Positions 32,101 through 44,100 of a stretch of 64,000 nt of DNA are shown here, piece after piece. Position 1 is the stretch's first letter, and each line of letters starts with the position of its first letter. This DNA is from Rhea pennata. Its lineage: Eukaryota > Chordata > Aves > Rheiformes > Rheidae. Under the pieces are notes generated by a model, which was given only the letters and a program-made list of their open reading frames with translations, did not search any database and had not been told where the DNA came from. The position numbers were made by a program, and so were the translations under genes. Location of the stretch: contig NC_084702.1 in the NCBI RefSeq assembly GCF_028389875.1, positions 70,777,582 to 70,841,581 on the forward strand. The letters run 5' to 3'.

Positions 32101-35100
32101 AGAGTCAACGGCACTGGAGGGCAATTGGGAGAAGGAGAATTTTTTTCCTAGCAGTGCACTGCATGCTGAAGTGTCAGCCACAGTACAGGTCTCGGTACTA
32201 GGACAAGACCTGGAGTGCCCAGCGAGTCCTAGAGACCATTCAACCTTATATCATGATGGAACTGAGCAGTAAACACCATGGGGACGGAGGCCTGGAGGGA
32301 GGCCAGCAAACATCTGTGCAATTGGCCAAAGATAACCCTAAGACAATCCACCAGTCTCAAGATCATGGGCATCTGCAACAACAGGGACCTGAGAGGTGGT
32401 TATGGTAGCACCCACATGTAAGAGAACGAAAATGTTTCCTCTGCCCTCCATGCCAAGACCACCCCCCCGCCCTTGGCCTTGGCCATACCCTCTCCAACAG
32501 AAGCAGCCAGGCTGGGAAAAGGCAAGCAGGAGGGAGGGTGCCTTGGGCACACGGTGTGGGGCTGAGCCCTGCCCAGAGGAAGGAGCCCACTTACCAACAG
32601 AGAAGCTGTAGCAAACACAGGTGAATTTCTCTGCCTGTTGGAGGAGACAGGAGAGAGAGCTCAGGCCACTGCTGCCAAGCTGCCCACTCCTGGGAGCAAA
32701 CACCTCCTCCCCACGGCCATAAAACGCCCAGCTGTGGCCAAAGCTCCCTGCAGGGGCTGTGCTGCCAAGGCGCACCAGCTTTAAGTGCCTGGGACAGGAG
32801 CAGCCCCCCTCACCGCTCTGCGGGGACACGGCGTGGGGAAGGAGCAGGCTCTGTCCTGGCCTGAGCCCCGTGGGAGGCTACCTGCTGCCGGCGGCGAACG
32901 AGGCGGAGAAGGACCGTGTAGTTCCCGTCCGGCTGGAGGGGAGCGTTGTAGTAACCGTGTCGGCGGGTCCCGTCGCCCAGCACAAAGTCGGTGGGGGCCG
33001 TGAGGTTGAGCACCGCGGCCACGTAGGCATGGTGCGGCAGGCTGGCGTTGAAGGGCTGCAGCTCCCCTGAGCAAACGCCTGCCACCTTAGCGGCATCCTG
33101 GGTCACGGCAACGATGAGCTGGTGCTCCCTGCGAGGCAGGGCTGTCAGGGGGCCGGGGGCAGCGGGAAGCAGAGCACAGAGAGCCGCGGGGAAGTGCTGC
33201 CCGTGGGAAAGGCTTCCCAGAACGGAGAGCAGCGGAGCTCCCCAGAGGCCGCACTCACCTCGCCGCCGCGTGGGGCTGGGCGATGGGGCAGAGAGGAATC
33301 ACGGCCGTCCCTTGAGACGGGGAGACGTCAGGAGCGCCGCAGGAGCTGGCGTTGAGAGGGGCAGCGGTCTCTGGAGAGGAGACGGGGGGCCGAGGCTCAG
33401 CAGGCAGCAGAGCGCGGAGGGGCCCTGCGCGGCGCAGGCAGCGGCGCGCAGGCAGTGCAGGCTGCGGGGCTGCCCCAGCACGTGCAGCGGAGGCCGAGCA
33501 CCGCTCGTGCAGGGCAGGGGTGACGCGGGGGCCTGACTGCCCCCGCGCCTGCCCTGGCAAAGCTACTGGTGCAGCCTGGGGCTCAGCAGGGGGAGGCAGG
33601 GCCCCGCCGTCCGCTGCACGGCGGCCTGCTGCCCTCCACGGGCACCGCGCTGGGACCCCATGAGGACACCTTACCCAAGCCAGCGCTCGGAAATTCCTGG
33701 CGTGACGCGTCGCCGGCACCGGCGGCCGTGAGGCCTTGCACCGTCACCACGTATATGTGCCCGGGTCGGTGGTCCGGCAGCAGGTACTCGGAGACAGAGC
33801 TGTTCACCCTCAGCCGCTCGATCTCCAGGAAGCCGCCCTCGTGCGCACTCCTGGCCATGATGCTCAGCTGGGGGAGGACAGAGAGCTGGAGGGGAGCAGT
33901 GCTGAGCTCTCGCTCCGGGCCAGAGCAGCCTGGCAGCAACATGCTCATGGGGCACCTGCCCCGGCGCACCGGGACGCTGCATCCCCTGCAGGGGCAGGGA
34001 AAGCTCGGGAGGGGCAGTGACCCCGAGAAGGGCCTCCCGTTGGGTTGTTCGGGCCCCACATAGGGTTGTCTGGGCCCCACGTTGGAAGTGCCAGGCTCGT
34101 GGGAGCACGGCAACATGGAAGTGACACTCTTGCAGGGATGTACGGGCATTTAATGAGCCCCAGGCCGGGTCACTGGTGTGCAGCTGCAGCACCGTGCTGA
34201 CACCCCCCAGAAGCAGAGCCCTGGCTTTCTCTTTACAGCCCAGCAAGCCTGGGCTCAGGAGGCTTTGCCTGCATGAAACAGGCATGGCAGAATTCCCCAC
34301 CAGAGATATTAATCAAGGCTCTCCACGTCCCAGTGTGTCACCTGAATGTCACCTGAGAGCCCATGCCCAGCCCCGCTGCAGCAGGGGTGTTCACAGAAAC
34401 GCTATCTTGGAAAAGCGTGAGAGAGCATTGACGCAAAGCCACAGAAATGGATCTTGCCACAAGCCCTGGTGTCTGGGAGCAGAAAGCCAGCTGGCACAGA
34501 CTCCCAAAGCTCCTGTGGCCTGGGCCTCGCAATGCAGCCATGGCCCCGCTTCTGTGGTTCCTGCAGGGAAGAGCTCACAGAGGTGGAAGAAGCAGCAGCA
34601 GGTTGGGGCCTCCTTTCACCCTCCAAGCAGGTCTGACCTCAGAGAGGCGTAGAGCATGCTGGTGCGAGTCTCAGGCAGCAAATACTGGAAAGCAGAACTA
34701 CACTGTGCAAAGAGTCCTGACTTATCAGAAAGACAAGGCACTTCTTGCCACACACGGAGGGCAATTCAGAGTGACTGTGGACCTCTCCCAGAGAAACCTG
34801 GCATTTTAGAGGAGCACTCATCAGCTGAGAAGAGTTTGCTGCACCAGGGGTACACCAGCAGAGCAGCACCCAGGAGGAGCAGTTGCTCAGAGTCATCCTT
34901 TGCTCTCAGAACTGGACAAAGATTTCCAAGAAATCCCAGTAAGGCAGGAAACACATCTGCAAGAGGCTATGAGCTGGCTACCCCCTTGGCCCCCTCTAAG
35001 TCAAGGAACACGCCATGAAGTGCTGCGCAGCAATCTGCCAAGCTGCCCAAACACCAGGCTCTGCACTCGAGAGGGCAGGGAGCACCCAGCACTTCTCCAG

Positions 35101-38100
35101 GCAGCAGCGGAGCAGGAGAACACACTTTGAATAGAAAACGCTCACGCTGGTTAGAGCATGAAAGTCACCTCTGCAGGACTGGAGGCGGGGGAACTGTGGG
35201 TCATCGCGGCTTTACCTTCCCTGCTCTCCCCACCTGCACGCCCAGAGCAGCCCAGGTGCAGACGCCCCTGGCAAGGTGAGGGAGTAGCCCTGTGAGTCCG
35301 GGGTACCCTGGTACCTGGTATCCAAGGATCTCCCCTTTGCAGGAGGGCAGCGTGTTCCACCTGAGCAAGCCGGTGCTGCGATCCAGGGACAGATTCTCTG
35401 GTTGGTCCGGCACTGGAAGCACGGGAGGACGGAGTCACACACTGGGCCGGGGAACGGGGCTGAGGCCAGAGCTGGGTGCGGGCAGCTCTGCTCTAGGGCC
35501 CTGCACAGCCCCTGCCCCAGATTTCTACAGGCCCCAATCTCAGGACCATCATCGCAGGGGGAGATGCCTGAGTTGAGCTGCAGAGGGAAAGGCGCTTTTA
35601 CCAGCCTTCCCTGCCCGTGACACAGCCCAGGACACTCCTGTCCTTGCTGCACTTGCCCATGGACACATACCTGCTTCCTCTGTCCGAAATTGCCATGTGA
35701 ACAGGACCGTGCTGGGGGGCAAGGAGATGGTGACACTGTAGACAGTGAAGGGCTGCAGAGGGGGGCAGGAAAACGTTCCCTTCTGGCCCTGAAGCATCTC
35801 CTCCCCAGTGACCACCTTGGCCTCACAGCCAGGGGAGGGAGGCCCGGCCAGACGGCACATGGCCCGCATGTGCTGGCAGGCATCAGGGAACCTGCAGGTC
35901 CAGTTCAGTTTGATGCTGGTGGCAGAAACCTCCGAGGTCCCAGGGACAACCTGGAGAAGTTCTGTGAAGGCAACATTGCAAGCAGGTCATCTCCTTCCCT
36001 TCCCTTCCCCTCCAGCCTTTGCAAGGAGGCTGCAGTCAGAGAGGCCTGCTCCCCATCCAGCGGGGAGGAAGAGGAAGCAGGAGACTGACCACAGTGCCTT
36101 CATGTCTCCGAGCTGGGCAGCAGGAGCAGTTTGGGATCATGGTGTGCTAAGAAGCCAGGCAGGGCTTGATGGGTGTATGTGCTGATTGCCATTGCTCAAG
36201 GCACCTGTCCCCACTCAGTGTTTGTGGGTCCAAGCAGTTCCACAGCCAAGTATTTCTGTGGATAGGACCCAAGAGAAGGGGGATCCTGTGCCCTGGCACA
36301 GGATGAGGAGGGATGGATCTCTGGGACGCAGTACGGAGGAATTCTCCCCGCATCCCCGCGGGGAAGGGATGAGGCAAAGACAGACCTCACACTGCTTCCC
36401 TGAGGCCTCCTAGGAAAGGCCAGGAAGAGCAGGGAGCTCCAGGGACTCTGGGCACCAGGGAGGGCACGGTCCAACCAGCATTTGATTCAAGGGCCTCAAA
36501 GCTCCCACCACCCAACCTGGGCAGGTGCTCCAGGACAGGCCAACACAGGGCCAAACAAACAAGACAGGACACCCTGAACAGTTGGGCCAGGCATGGAGAT
36601 TCAGCCCATGGCCACTGCTCATCAAGCACATGCTGTCAGAGGAACATCATCCCCTTCCTCTCTAGCCCACATCCCCACACTCTGCTTGCTCAGAGCTGCT
36701 AGCAGGGAGCTGGCCCTGAGCCCTCTCCCTTTGGCCCAGTCAGAGGACACTCAGCAAGTTGGGCAGTAGCAGAGGACTGATTGTCACCAAAGTCCTGGGG
36801 ACATCTAACTGGGATTCTCAAACAACGCAATATCACCCTACTCTCCCTTGGCAGGCATCTCAGTGCCCTTCTGTGTGCATGCACAGCCTGCATTTTTGTG
36901 TTCAGGGAGGGCAGAGCGAGGCAGTCAGGAGAGCTCCTGAAGCCTCCCTTACCAAGGCACTCCACATTAGATCGAAGGCGGATCCAGCCAGCTGTGCCAG
37001 TCCTCCCCATCCAAACTTCTCTGTATACAGGTTTCCCATTACTGATAGACGGGACTTCACTTGCACATTTGACCTCAGGGAAGGACGGTTGCAGACCCTC
37101 TGGGCAGCTCAGCACCACCTTTTCATTCTTGCTGTAATTCACGTGGTCTGGTGCCAGCTGGAGTCTTGGATCCCACCGGGGCCTTTGGCATGTTTCTGGC
37201 AGGGGCAAAAGAGGGTGTAGGTTAGTCAGGGTTGCAGGATGGCCAGGTGGGGCAGGAGAAATAACGATGGTGCCAGGAATCTGCTGTGATGGAGTCCAGA
37301 CCTCAAAAGGGAGAGGGGAAGTGATACAGCCCTTGGTCATGACAAGACTCCTCATCCAGGTGTGGTGGGAGGTGGCTGTGTGTGTGCACAGTAAGCAGGG
37401 CTGACCACTTCTCTGCTCCGCCCTTGTGTCTGTGGACACTCTTAGCTCTCCACTACATCCCACAGCAGGGAGTTTTCTTGGACAATCCCTCCCTACAGGA
37501 GGAGGCTCCTGGTGTGATGGGAGACATCTAACTGGGATTCTCAAACTACACAACATCACCATACCCTCCCTTGGCAGGCATCCAAGTGTCCCAAGCTGTG
37601 ACTAATGGCACTGAGCCTCAGACCAGGGTGGAGCAGGGCCAATGAGGGGACAACCAAGTGGGGTGCAGCTTGCAGCACTAGCACAACTGCATGGGGCACA
37701 GGCAGCAGAGCCCACCATGGCTCTGATTCAGTGCAGCCCACAGCCAGCACCACAGACACCTGCTCCATGCCCAACACTTTATCCCCTCTCCCTCCAGCAA
37801 ATACCCTTGGGTTGTCAGGCCCAAAAGCCCTCACAAAGCCCCACGTCACTCACACACACTCAGCACAAGCCTCCTGCACATGTGAGGCCGGCGAGCGGCA
37901 TGCCTAGCACCCTGCCCTGCCTGTTGTGGGCATGGTCTCTCAGCCCCTCCATGACAGGTGCCTCAGGGCCAAATGCTGGCACCAGCCACTTTCTACTCCA
38001 AGGTGTGCCTGGCAAGCCTGCACAAGAGACAGGGTGGGCTTAGGGGCTCCATCAGGACGGCCTTCAGCAGCACCTACCTGCTATCTACCTATTCTCTAGC

Positions 38101-41100
38101 CTAGCCGAGAGCGTGAAGCTTTGTGTGCATGCACAGCCTGCATTTTTGTGTTCAGGGAGGGCAGAGCGAGGATGTCAGGAGAGCTCCTGAAGCCTCTCTT
38201 ACCAAGGCACTCCACATTAGACCGAAGGCGGGTCCAGCCAGCTGTGCCAGTCCTCCCCATCCAAACTTCTCTGTATACAGGTTTCCCAAAACGGCTATAC
38301 TGGAATTTAGTTGTACATTTGACCTCAGGGAAGGACGGTTGCAGACCCGCTGGGCAGCTCAGCACCACCTTTTCATTCTTGCTGTAATTCACGTGGTCTG
38401 GTGCCAGCTGGAGTCTTGGATCCCACTGGGGCCTTTGGCACACTTCTGGCAGGGGCAAAAAAAGGGTGCAGGTTAGTCAGGGTTGCAGGGTGGCCAGGTG
38501 GGGCAGGGGAGATGATGAGGATGTCAGGAGTCCCCTGTGATGGAGTCCAGACCTCGAAAGGGAGAGGGGAAGTGACACAGCCCTTGCTCATGACAAGACC
38601 CCTCATCCAGGCATGGTGGGAGGTGGCTCTCTGTGTGCGCATGAAGCAGGGCTGACCACTTCTCTGCTCTGCCCTTGTGTCCATGGACACTCTTAGCCCT
38701 CCACCACATCCCACAGCAAAGAAATTCCTGAGGGAATCACCCTTGCAAGAGTAGACTCCCTCTCTCCCCTCATCTGGACCTGCCACTCACCAAGCACAGC
38801 CTGCTGTCCCTCACTCTCTTCCCCTCTAGCCCCCAGGTTGGCCTGCCCCTCATGCCACCAACACACAGCCACTCCTGTTGGGCTGCATGGCTCTGCAGCT
38901 ATGGCTCTTCTTCCCTCCCAAAGGAGTGGGAGATGCCCCCCTGTCTCCATGCCTGGTCCCTTGCTTCCACAGACATAACGCAGTTCTGCTGCTGTCCTTG
39001 GGCTAGTGCACTTGGTCTCCGCTGCTCCCTTCCTGCCCATGCTTCCATGCAGCTGGGTCATGGGGCCTTCTCCGTTCAAGTCCTCTGCTTTACCCCAGGC
39101 CCTGCCCCTTTCCCCTGACGCAAGCCTTGCTCCCTGGTCCCCTTTCCTCCTCTTGCCTCCAAGAGCCCGAAACTTTGTGTGCACGCACAGCCTGCATTTT
39201 TGTGTTCAGGGAGGGCAGAGCGAGGCAGTCAGGAGAGCTCCTGAAGCCTCTCTTACCAAGGCACTCCACATAAGACTGAAGGTGGATCCAGCCAGCTGTG
39301 CCATTCCTCCCCATCCAAACTTCTCTGTATACAGGTTTCCCATTACTGATAGACTGGACTTCACTTGCACATTTGACCTCAGGGAAGGACGGTTGCAGAC
39401 CCTCTGGGCAGCTCAGCACCACCTTTTCATTCTTGCTGTAATTCACGTGGTCTGGTGCCATCTGGAGTCTTGGATCCCACCAGGGCCTTTGGCATATATG
39501 TCTCCCTCAAAAACAGAAGGGGAAAGTGAGCAAATGGTGGGCAAAGTGGGCAGCTGACCAGGTGGGGCCCAGTAGATGACAAGGATGTCAGTAATGGATT
39601 CCAGCCCCTAAAGGGAGAAGGGAAGTTGATACATCCATCAAATCTCACCATCTGCACTCAAACTACTACTGATCCCTGCTTTCCTGCTCGGCACTCACAA
39701 CCATGGTCACTCCCTACCCCCTCTGCATCTCACAGTAAGGAGTTTTCTGTGGCCCTCTGCACTGTGCAAGGAGACACCTCCTTTGACTCCTTTGGTCCTG
39801 CCACCTTCCCCACCCCTTAGAACCTTTTCAGGAGAGGGACCCTGAAGCACCAGCCCAACCCACCACAGGCTCTAGCACACCCCCTCCACCCCCTTGTCTA
39901 GCTGAAGAGCCCTGTTGTCTTTCATACTGCTCGCACAGAGGCTGATCCCACCTTGGTGCATCCTCTTGCTCTTGCCCTACTTGCCTTATATGGGCAGTAT
40001 ATGGAACGTGGAAGGAATCTTCTAGGTCCGCCAGGACAGAGGGTCTGGTGTTGGTCCAGGACCCTGGGACCTCTGTGACATGGGGCTATGCTTACCCTCA
40101 CAGGTGGCAGTGCTGTTCCACAAGCTCTTTGTCCTGTTGGAAATGCATGTGAGCACAGCGACCGATGGCTGGTAGCCCTCAGGACAACTCAGCTGCACCA
40201 AGTCATTCAAGGCATAGCTGGTCTTGTCAGGAGTAAACTGCAGCTTGGGGTCCCAGTCGGAGGGGGCTTTGCATCTTCCTGCGTGCAAAGGAAACGAGGG
40301 AGAGTGCTGGTGTTCACCAGGCTCTGGCAGCATCTGTGGGGTGATGGGACCTCATCCAGAGGGGTGTTGGGCCCCTCACTTCAGAGGGCTTGCAGGATTG
40401 AGCCCCTACCAGGATCAGGCCCCTAGATCAACCCCCAGTGCGTTCACCCCAGACACGCCAGGGACAGTGCAGGACGGGTTCCTGCAGGTGCATCTGCTCC
40501 CTTGCACGGTCCCATGCCTCTACCAAGGGATCCCATCTACAGGATCCAGCAGCCTGATGAATCTGCCCCAGAGATGGATGCAGCTGTGGGAAGGCGCCAA
40601 CCCCAGCTGCCACCACACGCCTGCACGCACGTGACACTGCTGCGCAGCTCCTAGCACTGCCTGCCCATACCCATAAGCACACTTACTTCCTGAAAAGGAA
40701 ACAAATAAAACCACTCAGGGTGCCCATTTGGTTTTGCTCTGCAGGTCACCTTGGACGTTTGCTCCTCTCCATCCCCTGCCCAAACCACCCACGGGCTCCT
40801 AGGTCTGGGTATTACTTACCCTATCCTGTGCCCCATACGTGGGCTGCCTGAAAGGACTTCTTTGGGGTTACAGAGTGCAGCCCTCCTCCCCAGGGCCTGG
40901 GACACGAGGAGCACCACTCAGGCAGCATACTCACGGAGGCAGGTGATATCCCAGTCTGCCCCGTTGTCTTCCAGCTCTGTGCAGGTGGCAGTGAATTGCT
41001 CATCTTCAGAGTCCCCAGGGCAGGTCATTCTCACTGTCTCGTTCACCTGGAACTCTTTTTTGTCGGGGAAAAAGGTCGCTGTCTCAGGCCAGCCATCCCT

Positions 41101-44100
41101 TTTGCATGTCACTGTGTGGGGAGAAAAGAAACAGGCTGAGACAGCACACTTGAGTTGCACCTGCCTGCAACTGGGCCTGTCCTACCAGCGTAGGGCAAGC
41201 ACGAAGAGCTGCATCATGCCACATTTCAACATGTGAACTCTTGCTCACTTTTAAGATGGTATCAGTGGTTTTAAAATATAATGAAAGAAAAGCGAGTCAC
41301 AGTTTTCGGTCCTAGAGAAAATCTCTCCATCATGCCTATTTCAATAAGCCTTTTAGAATTTTAGTAGGCAATTCTCAATCCATGAAATAAAGTAACTTCT
41401 CTTAAATGGAGACATTCCCAGATTCTTTCAAGGGCAGATTATCAAAATGGTTATATTATGGAGATATGCCAAAATTTTCATGTATTCAAGACAGAAATCA
41501 TAGAATCCTTAAAGCTGTTCAGCAGATGGGGAGAGACTACTGGTAGCTTTCCATTACAAATTTCAGTCTGAAATGATATTTAACTATCTGCATGTTTAGC
41601 TGCATTCTGCAGATATGGATTATGCAGCCGATGGAAGTAAGCTTTCATACTCATTTTCCATTTGTTTCTCTGCAGAAATGGTGCTCTCTCTTCATGACGC
41701 TAATTTGGACCAGATATCGATCTTCACGTAATGATAGAAGATTCACCTAAGAGCATTCTTTGTCCAACAGATCTGGTTGGAACTAGGCAAAGGTTTTCCA
41801 GAGTTACCGGGGTCCTGCCAGGCACAGACAGCAAGCTTCCACTGCCTCATAACACACACAGATAGCATTAGGACTCACTATCAAACCGTGATTGCTCTGC
41901 ACTTCTTGTGCAACAGGCCAGCAGACCACAACAGTTGCATCCCCCCAGCCAGGATAAAAGCCCTGACAAATGAATGGGATGAAACCCCACTAACTTGGTA
42001 AATCAGACAGCAGTGCTTTCAGCCAGATGAGAACTATCTGCAAATATTTTCATTTTCAGTGTTTCATTTTGCATTTCAGTGGCTGAGATTGCTTCTGCCT
42101 GAGGTTTGTGCAGCCACAGGGATCCTTTGGGCTTCATGTCACTGCATACATGTGAAAGGTTGCTGCCTGGAAAGAGTCCACAGTGACTGTCCTCAGGCAA
42201 CAAGCAATGTGAAGAAATGAAACATTGCCAGTGGAGACGTCTCCGACTGAGCCACCGGAGCCCTGGTGGGCAGGAGAGCTCACGGCACGGCTGGTCTTTC
42301 CCAGGCTGCCCACAACCCTGATCTGCAGCTCAAAGGGATCCCTTTGCTTTTCTTTTTGTAAGGGCTGCCACAGACACCAGGAGCTTTTACAGTCTCCTCA
42401 GTGACATGAAAACTGCCAGCAGCACAGGACATGGCAGCCTACAGGGCAGGAATCGAGGAGGGACAGGGAAATTCTCCTTTGCACAGAACCTGCTGGCACA
42501 GGGCAGGTTTTGAGGGAGATCTAGGACAGTGTCTTGCTACCAACATCGAAGCACTTCCAGCTGCGGGACCTCTGCAATTGTATGTCAGAGCTCTGCCTTG
42601 CTCCCCGGCCTCCCCAAGCTTTTGCAACAAAACATTTAGTGCCCTTAATGTGGTACTACCTTTTAAACTACTTTTTTAAAGGCTGCTTCTTGCAATTTTA
42701 CTTTCAGGGGTGTAACACAGTGCAGATTAGCGTCGCACAAAGGGGAACTATGCTTTGCTTAAAGTTTGTGATTCTTTTTTATTAAAAGGAAATCCTCCGC
42801 AGGCTTGAAATAGGTGGAGTCAACATTATGCTGCTTAGCACTGATAAGCCAAAAACGTGATGGATGGGTTCAGCCCTTACTGGGCTGAATTTTGTTATTT
42901 AGTTGTTTAAGGAAGAGTAAATAGTCACTGTGTAAGTCTCCCTGGCTCAGAGGGGAGTGCAAAGGGACTCCTTTGGCTGGGCTGGCATAAGGAGTCACAC
43001 ATTTCTGACCAGCCTGGCCCCATTTGCCAGGACTCCAGTGAATCACTTCTCTGAACCCTGGCCCTTTACCAGCCCTAACCTTTTACCAGAGATGTCAGCA
43101 TCTTTTTCTTTCCCTTGTTCACATGGGAAAGACCCGGCAGAGGAGCACTTTCAGCCTGGCTCACTTTGAACCTCCCACCAGTGCCTGCTAGGTGAAGGGT
43201 GCGAGGATACTGCTGCCACCAGATGTAGTTTCCAGTGTGGCACAAGGCACAGGTGCATGGCTGAAATGTGCCTCTGTAATGACAACGTGTAACCATGAGC
43301 CAGCAGCGTGTCAGTGGCCACATCTCACTTTGTGCACAAGGGCTACACTGGTGAGCAGTCCCACAGGCAAGCCCTCTTGTTTCTCCTTGGACTCGTCCTC
43401 TGCAACTCACCTTACTGAGTCCCCTGAGCTGTGTGGGTGGGCATTAGGCTCATCTCTCCTCCACGGCACCCCTCTACACACATCAGCCTGATGGATGCAG
43501 CCCTGCTGTGCTCATACGTGGGGCAGGTGCTGGCCGACATAGTGACCGGACCCAGGCTGGGCAGATACCACATGGGGCAGAGCTAAGCACTGGCTGGGTG
43601 CAGAGACGTCAGAAAAGGCAGGCAGAGGCCACAGCTAATCTCAGCCTGAAAAGCACTGAAGTAGAGGAATGCACCAGCCTCAGAAGCCAGCCTAGGAATT
43701 AATGCTATCTGACAGAGGGACAGATCTAAAACACCATCTCTCTTGCCTTGGAAAGGGACAGTGTACACAAGTGCGACAGCCTTGGAGGCTGCCAATGCCC
43801 CTTTGCCTCCCGTACGCAGAGCACTCTGCTAGCAGCCTCTGTGCCTGCAGAGCTCCTCCAAGGGTTGCCTTGCATGGGAGCCTGGTGCTGCCGAGCAGCT
43901 GAAGGCATCCGAGCTGTCACAGCACCGATACTGTCTGCGTTAAGGCATCTGCAGCTGTTCAGAGCCGTTTCCACTGCCATTTCTGATGACCATCTGAGGG
44001 CAAAACCTGGAAGTCTCTGCTTCCCCATGGAAGGGGAAAGAGAAGACACTCTCAACCTGTGCTTGCTTTTGCCTGAAGAATATCTCCAAACATAATGCAG

